Source of the DNA: RGIG1681 sp045657465
GTDB taxonomy: Bacteria; Bacillota; Clostridia; Christensenellales; UBA1242
Assembly: GCA_045657465.1 (NCBI GenBank)
Contig: JAZOTD010000013.1
Location: forward strand, 27,864 to 91,863
DNA: 64,000 bases
Direction of reading: 5' to 3'
The notes beneath the pieces were generated by a model, which searched no databases, was not told where the DNA came from, and saw only the letters and a list, made by a program, of their open reading frames with translations. Numbering within the stretch: position 1 is the stretch's first letter; each line of letters opens with the position of its first letter. Of this stretch, positions 24,250 to 33,427 are shown in pieces. Made by a program: the position numbers and the translations under genes.

Positions 24250-26535
24250 ATGAAATTAACAGATGAAAGAATTATAGAGTTTTTAAAGCAGAAACATCAA
24301 CTTGATGATGCTGGAATAGAAAAGTTTTTGAGTTCTGGCTATGATGATTTAAATGATGCTTTAAAATTTAAAAACATAAACAAAATAACAGAAAAAATTA
24401 AAGATGCCATAAAACAAAACAAAAAGATTTTGGTTTATGGAGACTATGACTCAGATGGCATTTGTGCCACCACTATTTTATATTTATACTTAAAATCAGC
24501 ACATGCAAATGTTGATGTGTTTATTCCTAACAGATTTGAAAATGGGTATGGAATGAGTGTTGATGCAATTGAAGAAATTGTTGCAGATTATGCTCCAGAC
24601 TTAATCATCACTGTTGACCTTGGAATCACCGCGGTTGAAGAGGTTGAAATATTAAAACAAGAAGGCATTGATGTGATTGTTACTGATCATCATTTGCCAC
24701 TTGAAGAAGTTCCTGATTGCTTGATTTTAGATCCAAAGTTTGATAACGAAGAATATGGTTTTGACGCACTTTGTGGTGCTGGTGTGGCAATGAAATTGGT
24801 TGAAGCATTAGCAGGTCGTGATGAATCAAACAAATATCTTGACATTGCAGCAATTGCAACAGTTGGAGACATTGTTCCGCTTATTGGTGAAAATCGTGCA
24901 ATTGCCAGGCTTGGCATTGAAAAAATTAATAATAAAGACTGTTTGAAAAGCATCAGCTTCTTAAAAGACAAACTTGAGCTAGGAGAGTTAACATCTGCTG
25001 ATATTAGTTACAAAATTGTTCCAAGGCTTAACGCTTGTGGAAGAATGGACAATGCTCTCAAAGTTTTTGATTTTTTAATTGAAAATGATGAAAAATTACT
25101 AGAAGAAAAATATTTAGAAATTGAAAGTGACAATTCACTTAGACTTGCTTCTATTGACAGGGGCAACAAAATTATTGAAAAGTGTTTAGAAAACTATGAC
25201 ATAAATGAACCATCTGTGCTAGTTCAAGGTGATTTTCATGAAGGAATTATTGGCATTTTAGCTTCAAGGGTTTGCCATGAATATAACAAACCCGCAATTG
25301 TTTTCACAAAGACCGAAGATGGCAATTTAAAGGGTAGTGGACGAAGCATTCCAACGATTGATTTACACAAACTTATTAGCGAAATGCCAGATATGCTTGA
25401 AAATTTTGGCGGTCACAAAATGGCGGTTGGTGTAGAAATTGCTCCAGATAATTTTGAAGTGTTTAAGACACAACTAAATAGAAAAATAAGCGAAATTTCA
25501 ACCATTGAAGACTTTGTTATTGATGAGTCAAAATTTGATATTGAAATCACTGATGACGATTTTTGTGAACACTTTTATAACCAAGTTAAACTGCTTGAAC
25601 CATTTGGCTGTGAAAATGAAAAGCCTGTGTTTATGATTAAACAATCTAAAATGAATGTTGAACCGATTAGTGAAAAAGCGTTTAAACATTACAGATGTTT
25701 CACTGCACAAAACAAGGTGATTACTGGGTTTAATTTTTATAAAAATGTTGATATTTGCAAAAGTGATAGTGACAAAACCTTTTTGGTTGATTTATCACTA
25801 AATAATTATAAAGGAAAGTCTAGTATCAATGTTGTTGCGAAAGGTTTAAAAGTTTCAAAAGTGTTGTTTGACGGTGACAAAACAGGTGACTATATGGCGT
25901 CACTTTATAATCTTTATTATTCGATTTTTGACTTTAACAACAAAGACCAATATTACATTGAAAAAGACATTGAAAGTGTTATAAATTCGAAGTTTAATGA
26001 GTCGAGATTTGGCACGGTTGTTGTGGCTTCAACAAACGAAGACTTGAAGATGATAGAGAAACTTGGTCTTGAAAAATATCTGTCACATTCATCTTTTGCA
26101 AATGCACAAAATGTGGTGCTTGCAAGCTCTAAATCTGTGTATGATTTGAAAGATGTCAAAGGTTATAAAAATATAATCTTTTTGCATAAATATTTTGATA
26201 ATGAACACTTATATTTTTCACAGCAAATGAATGTGTTTGAACCAGAGCAAAAAGTAAGCTTTGACGCTGAAATTAACAAAGATAGAGCGGTTTGTGCGAG
26301 TGTTTATAAACATGCTTGCAATTTTGCAGCGTTAAAAGCAAATGATGTGATTGATTTTGCTCTAAAATTGAGCATTAAAGACAGCTCATTGTCAGCAGTT
26401 CAAATCTTGTTTGGTTTGATTGTATTTATGGAATTAAACTTTTTAGAATTTGATGATATTTTGTCATGTTTTAAGGTTTTAAAATCTAAAAAAGCAGAAC
26501 TTTCAAGTTCAAAATTTTATAATAGTGTGGAGTAG
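24250..26535 (+). CDS. recJ: Single-strand DNA exonuclease RecJ
   Basis: A 761-residue 5'-3' exonuclease for recombination and mismatch repair. DHH-domain motifs are VYGDYDSDGI (motif I), TVDLG, VTDHHLP (motif III, DHH) and ILDPK (motif IV). The DHHA1 domain shows GSGRSIPTIDLH and GGHKMAVG. An OB-type domain and a long Firmicutes-type C-terminal extension follow (about residues 560-761). It lies after secF and directly before rel; the apt gene often found between recJ and rel is absent. Confidence 0.95.
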   Translation: MKLTDERIIEFLKQKHQLDDAGIEKFLSSGYDDLNDALKFKNINKITEKIKDAIKQNKKILVYGDYDSDGICATTILYLYLKSAHANVDVFIPNRFENGYGMSVDAIEEIVADYAPDLIITVDLGITAVEEVEILKQEGIDVIVTDHHLPLEEVPDCLILDPKFDNEEYGFDALCGAGVAMKLVEALAGRDESNKYLDIAAIATVGDIVPLIGENRAIARLGIEKINNKDCLKSISFLKDKLELGELTSADISYKIVPRLNACGRMDNALKVFDFLIENDEKLLEEKYLEIESDNSLRLASIDRGNKIIEKCLENYDINEPSVLVQGDFHEGIIGILASRVCHEYNKPAIVFTKTEDGNLKGSGRSIPTIDLHKLISEMPDMLENFGGHKMAVGVEIAPDNFEVFKTQLNRKISEISTIEDFVIDESKFDIEITDDDFCEHFYNQVKLLEPFGCENEKPVFMIKQSKMNVEPISEKAFKHYRCFTAQNKVITGFNFYKNVDICKSDSDKTFLVDLSLNNYKGKSSINVVAKGLKVSKVLFDGDKTGDYMASLYNLYYSIFDFNNKDQYYIEKDIESVINSKFNESRFGTVVVASTNEDLKMIEKLGLEKYLSHSSFANAQNVVLASSKSVYDLKDVKGYKNIIFLHKYFDNEHLYFSQQMNVFEPEQKVSFDAEINKDRAVCASVYKHACNFAALKANDVIDFALKLSIKDSSLSAVQILFGLIVFMELNFLEFDDILSCFKVLKSKKAELSSSKFYNSVE

Positions 26536-26541
26536 AAATTT

Positions 26542-28638
26542 ATGGTTGAATTAGACGATAAATTTATAAAAAATGTATCGGACAACTATCCTGTTAACAA
26601 GGATAAGATTATTGATGCATACAAATTTGCAAACGAAAAACATGATGGTGTTTTTAGAAAAAGTGGGGAGCCATATATCATTCATCCTGTTGCGATTGCT
26701 CAAATTTTGATTGACAACAACATGGATTATTCAACCATTATGGCTGGGCTTTTGCATGACGTTGTTGAAGATACAGATGTGACAATTGAAGAGATTGAAC
26801 AAAGATTTGGTTCGACTGTTGCAAAGCTTGTTGATGGTGTTACAAAAATTAATGAGTTTAAGGCAAAAGCAAAGAGTTTTACTGAAAAAGAAAGTATGAA
26901 ACATCTTTTGATTGCAATGGGTGATGATATAAGAGTTATTTTTATCAAGCTTGCTGACCGTTTGCATAACATGAAAACCATCGAGTTTTTAAAAAGAGAA
27001 AAACAGATTCGAATGGCAACAGAAACTCAAGAATTATTTATTCCTATAGCAGAAAGAATCGGTGTTAGAAAAATTAGAAGTGAACTTCAATCATTAACAT
27101 TTAAGTGTTTGCATCCAGATGATTATACAAGGCTTAAAACTGAAATGGTTCGAAAAATTACAAAACGCAAAGATCAAGTTGATGCAATTGAAAAAAAACT
27201 TGAAGATGTGCTTTTAGAAAATGGCATAAAATCAAGAATTATTGGATGGCCAGAACACACTTATTCTTTGTTTAAAAAGATTTCAAATCCTGGCATTGAT
27301 CAAATTTTCTGCTTAATGCTTTTTAGGGTTATTGTTAAAACAGAAGATGAGTGTTATAGGGCATTAGGATTGTTTCACAAATTATTCAAGCCTGTTCCTG
27401 GACAGGTTAAAGATCATATTGCTTCACCAAAGAGAAATGGCTATCAATCTCTTCATTCGGTCATGATTTCTGAAGATGCAGACATAACTTTTAAAGTCAT
27501 GATTCGAACAGAAGAGATGGACAAGACTTGTGAATATGGAATTTCATCATACTGGCAAGACAAAGACTCAGACACAAAATTTGATGAAGACTTTGAAAAA
27601 CTTAACAAACTTAAAGAGATTGTTTCTGGTGAAAATAACAAGCTCAATTCAACAGACTCATTTATTGACGCAATAAAAACTGATCTTGCACCAGATTCAA
27701 CGTGGGTGCTTACTCCTAAACTTAAACCTATTTGTGTTAATGTTTCAAACCCAACAGTTATTGATTTTGCTTATGCAGTTCACACAAAGATAGGAAACAA
27801 TGCAACAGGTGCTATTGTGAACAGCAAAAAAGTTTCGCTTGGCACACTTTTAAAGGCTGGAGATGTTGTTGAAATTCTCACAAGTCAAAAAGACAAAGCT
27901 CCAAGCAGAAACTGGCTTCAAGTTGTGAAATCTTCACTTGCTAGAAGAAAAATTAGAGAATATATAAACAAACACACAACACCTGAAAATATTGAAAAAG
28001 GCAAAAAAATGCTTTCTGCAGAACTTGAAAAAATTAATCATACATTAAGTGATATTGTCATGTTGTTTGCAAAAATAAAAGATGAATTTAACTTTGTGTC
28101 ACTTGATGATATGTATGCTAGTATAGGTTATGAAAGCATAACACTTTCTCAAATTACGAAATATGTTTTGCAGGAAGATATTTCAAAAAGCATTAATGAA
28201 AATTCACCAGTTGATGTTGATTGCGAAAAAGTTTCAAGCCTAGCATTTGCAAAATGCTGCTGTCCACTTTATGGTGACAATATTGTGGGGCTTGTTTCAA
28301 AAAATGGAATAACGATTCACACTGAAAATTGTCAAAATATCAAAACTGTAGAAAAAGACAAAGTGGTGGCTGCTTCGTGGAAAGAAGGGGTGAGTCAGGT
28401 GTTTGACGTTAACCTAAAGATTGTTGCAAAAGACAGCATTGGTTTGGCATCAAAAGTGTTTGAAATGATTTCTAGCGGAAATTTTAACATTAGCAGAATA
28501 CTTGCAAAAGAAATTAACTCAACAGAAGTTGAGTTTGAACTTTGCGTTGGTGTTAAAAACAACAAAGAACTTGAACAGCTCATTAATAAACTCAAGACAA
28601 TTGATGCAATCAAGTCAGTAAACAGATTCTTTGAATAA
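26542..28638 (+). CDS. Rel/SpoT-family (p)ppGpp protein with an intact hydrolase and degraded synthetase
   Basis: 698 residues in the usual order: HD hydrolase (1-200), synthetase (220-345), TGS, helical and ACT domains. Hydrolase residues are intact: H48, H72-D73 in LLHDVVEDT, E76-D77 and N143 in LADRLHNM. The synthetase is not: GRPKH reads GWPEH (236 and 238 changed), the catalytic Asp of IYDLLAIRV is C257, the Glu of the EVQIRT strand is K318, and the later conserved His residues are D327 and Y337. It is therefore predicted mainly to degrade (p)ppGpp. It starts 6 bases after recJ. Confidence 0.92.
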   Translation: MVELDDKFIKNVSDNYPVNKDKIIDAYKFANEKHDGVFRKSGEPYIIHPVAIAQILIDNNMDYSTIMAGLLHDVVEDTDVTIEEIEQRFGSTVAKLVDGVTKINEFKAKAKSFTEKESMKHLLIAMGDDIRVIFIKLADRLHNMKTIEFLKREKQIRMATETQELFIPIAERIGVRKIRSELQSLTFKCLHPDDYTRLKTEMVRKITKRKDQVDAIEKKLEDVLLENGIKSRIIGWPEHTYSLFKKISNPGIDQIFCLMLFRVIVKTEDECYRALGLFHKLFKPVPGQVKDHIASPKRNGYQSLHSVMISEDADITFKVMIRTEEMDKTCEYGISSYWQDKDSDTKFDEDFEKLNKLKEIVSGENNKLNSTDSFIDAIKTDLAPDSTWVLTPKLKPICVNVSNPTVIDFAYAVHTKIGNNATGAIVNSKKVSLGTLLKAGDVVEILTSQKDKAPSRNWLQVVKSSLARRKIREYINKHTTPENIEKGKKMLSAELEKINHTLSDIVMLFAKIKDEFNFVSLDDMYASIGYESITLSQITKYVLQEDISKSINENSPVDVDCEKVSSLAFAKCCCPLYGDNIVGLVSKNGITIHTENCQNIKTVEKDKVVAASWKEGVSQVFDVNLKIVAKDSIGLASKVFEMISSGNFNISRILAKEINSTEVEFELCVGVKNNKELEQLINKLKTIDAIKSVNRFFE

Positions 28639-28667
28639 TAAATATATATATAAAATAAAAAAAACAC

Positions 28668-28696
28668 TTTACATTTTTTGAAAAATGTGATAATAT
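28668..28696 (+). promoter_or_regulatory. rpsO promoter
   Basis: TTTACA (28668-28673), 17 bases, TAATAT (28691-28696). It starts the rpsO leader. Confidence 0.5.
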
Positions 28697-28699
28697 TGA

Positions 28700-28768
28700 C
28701 GCGTACCGTTTGAGAGAGCTGAATTTTTTTCCGGTTCAGATGGCTCGAGAATTGGCAAATTTAGAAGT
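28700..28768 (+). promoter_or_regulatory. Structured rpsO leader, possible S15 autoregulatory site
   Basis: AGCTGAA (about 28717-28723) can pair with TTCAG and nearby GGCT (about 28735-28746), forming a bulged hairpin before the Shine-Dalgarno site. Many rpsO leaders bind S15 and block their own translation. The fold was done by eye and is tentative. Confidence 0.3.
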
Positions 28769-28781
28769 GGAGGAAAAACTA

Positions 28782-29045
28782 ATGGATAAAGTTAAGAAGC
28801 AAGAGATTATCAAAGAGTTCGCTAAATCTGAGAACGACACTGGTTCTCCATTTGTTCAAATTGCTCTTTTGACAGAAAGAATCAACAATTTGACAAACTA
28901 TTTGAAATCTAACAAACAAGACTTCCATTCAAGACGTGGTTTGATGCAACTTGTTGGTCGCAGACGTGGCTTGTTGGAATACTTGAAGAACACTGACCTT
29001 GAAGGTTACAGAGCTTTGATTGAAAAATTAGGAATCAGAAAATAA
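28782..29045 (+). CDS. rpsO: Ribosomal protein S15
   Basis: An 87-residue small-subunit protein. DTGSPFVQIALLTERINNL, DFHSRRGLMQLVGRRRGLL and the LGIRK end are typical of uS15. ATG 28782 follows GGAGG at 28769-28773; the open frame continues upstream through the leader but has no such site. It is followed by pnp, as in most bacteria. Confidence 0.96.
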   Translation: MDKVKKQEIIKEFAKSENDTGSPFVQIALLTERINNLTNYLKSNKQDFHSRRGLMQLVGRRRGLLEYLKNTDLEGYRALIEKLGIRK

Positions 29046-29051
29046 TTAAAT

Positions 29052-29089
29052 AAAGGGGGGTGGAGATAGTTTTTTCCGTCCCTTTTTTA
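29052..29089 (+). terminator. Hairpin between rpsO and pnp
   Basis: AAAGGG (29052-29057) and GTGGA (29060-29064) pair with TCCGT and CCCTTT (29075-29085) before T's. Because pnp has no evident promoter of its own, it may terminate only partly. Confidence 0.7.
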
Positions 29090-29114
29090 TTCAAATAAAC
29101 AAAAGGAGCAATTT

Positions 29115-31211
29115 ATGTTTGAAGTAGAAAAAGATTTTAAATTAAACCTAGCTGGCAAAGATATTTTTGTTAAAACAGGCAAATATTGTGGTCAATCAAA
29201 TGGCACATGTCAAGTTAGATGTGGTGACACTGTTGTTATGGTTAACGTGACAATGAGTGACAAACCAAAAGAAGGCGCTGACTTCTTTCCGCTTTGCGTA
29301 GACTTTGAAGAAAAAATGTATGCTGTTGGAAAGTTCCCAGGCGGTTTCAAAAAGAGAGAAGGAAGAGCTAGTGACCAAGCTATTTTGTATTCTAGACTTA
29401 TCGACAGACCAATCCGTCCACTCTTTCCAAAAGGTTTTTATTATGATGTTGCTGTTGTTGCAACTGCACTTTCTGTTGAACAAGACTATCCACCAGAAAT
29501 TTTGGCGATGATTGGTTCTTCAGTTGCACTTTCAGTGTCTGACATTCCATTTGCTGGCCCAACAGGTTCGGTTGTTGTTGGTTATATTGATGGACAATAT
29601 GTTATTAACCCAACAGCAGAAGAAGCTGAAAAGAGCTTGATGCATGTTGTTGTTGCAGGAACCAAAGATGCAATCATGATGGTTGAAGCTGGTGCAAAAG
29701 AAGTTTCTGTTGAACTTATGAGAGATGGTATTTTGTTCGCTCACAAATACATCAAAGAAATCGTTGCATTCATTGAAGACATTGCTAAAGAAGTTGGCAA
29801 ACCAAAGAGAGAAGTTGAACTTTTCCACGTTGGTGAAGATGTTGAAAAAGATGTTCGTGAATATGTAACAGAAAACCTTACAAAAGCAATGGAACCACTT
29901 GCTGATAAAGTTGCTTATAACAACAGAATTCAAGAAGTTCTTGCTGATTGCAAAGAACACTTTGCTGAAAAATATGAAGACAGAGAACTTGAAGTTGCTG
30001 ACCTTTTATATAAAATGCAAAAAGAAATTGTTAGAAGAAACATTCTCACAACAGGTGTTCGTCCAGACGGAAGACAAACAAAAGAAATTCGTCCAATTTG
30101 GTGTCAAGTTGGCGTGCTACCAAGAGTTCACGGAACTGGCGTCTTCACTCGTGGTGAAACACAAGTTTTGGACTGCTTGACACTTGCAACAATTTCTGAA
30201 GCTCAAAGACTTGAAGGTCTTGATGATGAAGAAAACGCTTACAAGAGATATATTCATCAATACAACATGCCACCATATGCAACAGGTGAAGCAAGAAATC
30301 TTCGTTCACCTGGTCGTCGTGAAATTGGTCACGGTGCTCTTGCAGAACGTGCACTTTTACCAGTTATTCCATCAGAAGAAGAATTCCCATATGCACTTAG
30401 ACTTGTTTCTGAAGTGTTGTCATCAAATGGTTCTTCATCTATGGCAAGTGTTTGTGGCTCAACACTTTCACTTATGGATGCGGGTGTTCCTATCAAAGCT
30501 CCTGTAGCAGGTGTTGCTATGGGTCTTATCAAAGACGAAGCTTCTGGCAAAGTTGTTGTTTTAACTGACATTCAAGGTCTTGAAGATTTCTTCGGTGATA
30601 TGGACTTTAAAGTTGCAGGAACAAAAAATGGTATCACAGCAATTCAAATGGATATCAAAATCAAAGGTATTGATGAAGCAATTCTTACAACTGCTTTGAC
30701 TCAAGCAAACGAAGGCAGAATGGAAATTATGGACAAGATGCTTGAAACAATCCCTGAATCAAGAGATCATTTGAGCCCATATGCTCCAAAGATTATCACA
30801 TTTAAAATCAATCCAGAAAAAATTGGTGAAGTTATTGGTCAAGGTGGAAAAACCATCAATAAAATCATCGAAAAAACTGGTGTTAAGATTGACATTGAAG
30901 ACGATGGAACAGTTATGGTTTCTTCTGCTGATATTGAAGCTTGCAATGCTGCAAAAGCAATCATTGAAGATATTGTGTTTGTTCCTGAAATCGGTGAAAG
31001 ATATCAAGGCACAGTTGTTAGAATTATGCAATTTGGTGCATTTGTTGAAATCTCTTCAGCTTGTGATGGCATGATTCACATTTCTAAACTTTCAACAAAA
31101 CGTGTTGAACGTGTTGAAGACGTTGTCAAGATTGGTGACAAGGTTGAAGTTGAAGTTATCAAAGTTGATGAAAAAGGTAGAGTTGACCTTAAACTCGTAA
31201 AGAAATTATAA
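29115..31211 (+). CDS. pnp: Polynucleotide phosphorylase
   Basis: A 698-residue 3'-5' RNA phosphorylase of the degradosome. Two RNase PH domains (ASDQAILYSRLIDRPIRP in the first; GRREIGHGALAERAL and VCGSTLSLMDAG in the second) are followed by a KH domain (IGEVIGQGGKTINKI) and an S1 domain (YQGTVVRIMQFGAFVEI). Length is normal. It is flanked by hairpins: one after rpsO and a strong terminator after its stop. Confidence 0.97.
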   Translation: MFEVEKDFKLNLAGKDIFVKTGKYCGQSNGTCQVRCGDTVVMVNVTMSDKPKEGADFFPLCVDFEEKMYAVGKFPGGFKKREGRASDQAILYSRLIDRPIRPLFPKGFYYDVAVVATALSVEQDYPPEILAMIGSSVALSVSDIPFAGPTGSVVVGYIDGQYVINPTAEEAEKSLMHVVVAGTKDAIMMVEAGAKEVSVELMRDGILFAHKYIKEIVAFIEDIAKEVGKPKREVELFHVGEDVEKDVREYVTENLTKAMEPLADKVAYNNRIQEVLADCKEHFAEKYEDRELEVADLLYKMQKEIVRRNILTTGVRPDGRQTKEIRPIWCQVGVLPRVHGTGVFTRGETQVLDCLTLATISEAQRLEGLDDEENAYKRYIHQYNMPPYATGEARNLRSPGRREIGHGALAERALLPVIPSEEEFPYALRLVSEVLSSNGSSSMASVCGSTLSLMDAGVPIKAPVAGVAMGLIKDEASGKVVVLTDIQGLEDFFGDMDFKVAGTKNGITAIQMDIKIKGIDEAILTTALTQANEGRMEIMDKMLETIPESRDHLSPYAPKIITFKINPEKIGEVIGQGGKTINKIIEKTGVKIDIEDDGTVMVSSADIEACNAAKAIIEDIVFVPEIGERYQGTVVRIMQFGAFVEISSACDGMIHISKLSTKRVERVEDVVKIGDKVEVEVIKVDEKGRVDLKLVKKL

Positions 31212-31220
31212 AAAATTAAG

Positions 31221-31248
31221 CAGTCCTAAATTTAGGGCTGTTTTTTTT
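31221..31248 (+). terminator. Terminator after pnp
   Basis: CAGTCCTAAA (31221-31230) pairs with TTTAGGGCTG (31231-31240), then eight T's. Confidence 0.85.
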
Positions 31249-31294
31249 ATGCAAAAAATTTAATTTTTGCGCCAAGTCTTGCATATGTTATTCT

Positions 31295-32014
31295 ATGAAG
31301 ATTATAAAAACAGTTAGTGATGTGGTTAGCAACTTTTTGCTTATTTTTGTTATTTTGGCTGTTGGAATGTTTGCATTTTCATTTAATGGAGCCAAGATGG
31401 TTCAAACGGCAAACAGCGAATATAACGGAACAATTTATGCAGGAGATAAGTTATCAAAAAATGTGAGTTTGATGGTTAATGTGTGTTGGGGAGAAGAATA
31501 TGTTGAAAAAATGCTTAAAATTCTAGACAAACATAAAGCTAAAACCACATTTTTCGTGGGTGGAGATTGGGCAAAAGATAATGCAGAACTCTTAAAAAGA
31601 ATGCATAGCGCGGGGCATGAAATTGCAAATCATGGAACAAGTCACAAAGAACATGGAAAGATTTCATACGATGAAAATTTGAATGAGATTCAAAAGTGTC
31701 ACAAAATTGTCAAAGATATATTGAAAATTGATATGGAATTGTTTGCTCCGCCGGGTGGGTCATATTCAAAAGCAACAACAAAAGCAAGTGAGTCATTGGG
31801 TTACAAAACTATTATGTGGACCCGTGACACGATTGATTGGAGAGACAAAGATTCAAATCTTATTTTTGAAAGAGCGACTATGAAAATGAGTGGTGGAGAC
31901 CTTGTTTTGATGCATCCAACAGCATGCACAGTCGATACTTTTGAGCGTATAATTTTACACATTAAAAACAAGGGCTTGAATGTGGCAACGGTTAGCCAGA
32001 CTTTGGGGCTTTAA
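31295..32014 (+). CDS. YlxY-like polysaccharide deacetylase-fold protein
   Basis: 239 residues: an N-terminal membrane anchor (about 11-28) and a CE4 NodB-type domain. Its place after pnp and before an M16 gene matches ylxY in Bacillus. Motif 1, normally TFDD, reads VNVCWGEEY, so the catalytic Asp is replaced by Asn. The metal site reads NHGTSHKEH and motif 3 reads FAPPGGSY, with Ala in place of the usual Arg. It may bind rather than cut peptidoglycan. There is no Shine-Dalgarno sequence; TATGTT lies just before the ATG. Confidence 0.8.
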   Translation: MKIIKTVSDVVSNFLLIFVILAVGMFAFSFNGAKMVQTANSEYNGTIYAGDKLSKNVSLMVNVCWGEEYVEKMLKILDKHKAKTTFFVGGDWAKDNAELLKRMHSAGHEIANHGTSHKEHGKISYDENLNEIQKCHKIVKDILKIDMELFAPPGGSYSKATTKASESLGYKTIMWTRDTIDWRDKDSNLIFERATMKMSGGDLVLMHPTACTVDTFERIILHIKNKGLNVATVSQTLGL

Positions 32015-32072
32015 AATTGTCACTATACACCTAAAAATGTTAAAAAATATTAATAAAGTTTGAAAAATATGC

Positions 32073-32101
32073 AAAATCCGTTTTTATTACGGATTTTTTT
32101 G
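32073..32101 (+). terminator. Terminator after the ylxY-like gene
   Basis: AAATCCG (32074-32080) pairs with CGGATTT (32090-32096), then T's. Confidence 0.75.
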
Positions 32102-32150
32102 TTATATAATAAATATGTAAAAATAGATTTTCAAACATGGAGAAAAATTT

Positions 32151-33419
32151 ATGGCATTAAACACATTTTCAAACGGACTTAGACTTGTATGCGTTCCAAA
32201 AGCAGACAAAAGGATTGCTTGCGTGGTTTTGCATATTGCAGGTGGAACTCAATCTGAAAAAAACTTTCAAAGTGGTATCAGTGACTACCTTACAAAAATT
32301 ATGTTCATGGGCACAAAAAAACACGCAACAAAAGAAGCTCTTGTTAACTATGCAAAAATGAATGGAATTATTTTAACTCCACACAATTCAAAAGAAAGCA
32401 TAACAATCAGTGCACTTTGTCCAAAAGAAAACATTGAAAAAGCAATCGCACTTTTATCTGAAATTGCATTTGACACAACATTTTCACTTGAAAACGGTGA
32501 AAAAGTTAAAAAGATGCTTTTGTCTCAAGTTGCATTTTTAAGTGAAAATCCAAATTATATTATGGACAGGTTGTTAAATTCAACACTTTATTATAGAACA
32601 GGACTTGCAAACCCTAAATCAGGAACAAACATTACTGTTTCAAGATTTAGATCACTTGATGCAAAAGACTATTTAGAAAGAGTGTTTACTCCTAGAAACA
32701 CAATCATTTCAGTTGTTGGTGATGTTGAACAAGAAGATGTTTATGATTGGGTTAAACTTCATTTCTTTGACAGAATGAAAGACACTGAAACAGACTACAA
32801 AAAACTCAAATATGTTTCACATGTTGATGATTTTGTTGGTGATTGCAAGGGAAGAGTTAAGAGACTTAACCAAACAAGATTTTTGGTGTCATTCCCAACA
32901 GTGTCATTTAAGGATAAAGAAAAGTATTTGATTGAAATTGTTAAGCCAATCTTGATCAATCATATCAAACTTGCACTTTCAAACCAAAACTATTATTTTG
33001 ACACAAAAATCAAGACAAAATATTATGCAAACAACGGAAGTTTAACTTTTGAACTTGTTGTTGACTATGATTTTGCCGAAGACCACTTATATAACTTTGT
33101 TAGTGCGCTAAACACTGACATTAAAAACAGAGAAATCTCTGCTGAAGAATTTGAAACCGAAAAAAGAGTGTTTGTTACAAACTTCATAAACACTTATGAT
33201 AATGTTTTGGAAAATGCGCTCATTTCAGCTAAACAAATTGCACTTACAAAACAAACATTCAGTGAAAACACTGAAAGATTGAAAATGGAAGTTTTAACCA
33301 ACAAAGATGCAAACAAGTTGCTTGACAAAATTCTTGACTTTGAAAAGATGGTTGTTATCTATCTTGGTCATGATATTGCAATCGACTATGAAGATTTGCT
33401 TGCTTCAATTGAAGAATAG
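32151..33419 (+). CDS. M16-family peptidase homologue lacking the zinc motif
   Basis: A 422-residue protein with the two-lobed M16 layout (FSNGLRLVCVPK start; FTPRNTIISVVGDV). Its position after ylxY matches mlpA/ymxG of Bacillus. The family's inverted zinc motif HxxEH, in the segment G-x-x-H-F-L-E-H-M-x-F-x-G-T-K, reads DYLTK at 45-49 (GISDYLTKIMFMGTKK). The flanking residues fit exactly, so the loss is real and the protein should be non-catalytic. Its stop overlaps the ribosome site of ftsK. Confidence 0.85.
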   Translation: MALNTFSNGLRLVCVPKADKRIACVVLHIAGGTQSEKNFQSGISDYLTKIMFMGTKKHATKEALVNYAKMNGIILTPHNSKESITISALCPKENIEKAIALLSEIAFDTTFSLENGEKVKKMLLSQVAFLSENPNYIMDRLLNSTLYYRTGLANPKSGTNITVSRFRSLDAKDYLERVFTPRNTIISVVGDVEQEDVYDWVKLHFFDRMKDTETDYKKLKYVSHVDDFVGDCKGRVKRLNQTRFLVSFPTVSFKDKEKYLIEIVKPILINHIKLALSNQNYYFDTKIKTKYYANNGSLTFELVVDYDFAEDHLYNFVSALNTDIKNREISAEEFETEKRVFVTNFINTYDNVLENALISAKQIALTKQTFSENTERLKMEVLTNKDANKLLDKILDFEKMVVIYLGHDIAIDYEDLLASIEE

Positions 33420-33427
33420 GAGTTATT

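Noticed and set aside
28710..28781. N-terminal extension of S15
   Set aside because: S15 proteins begin at the later ATG, which has GGAGG; the extension overlaps the structured leader.
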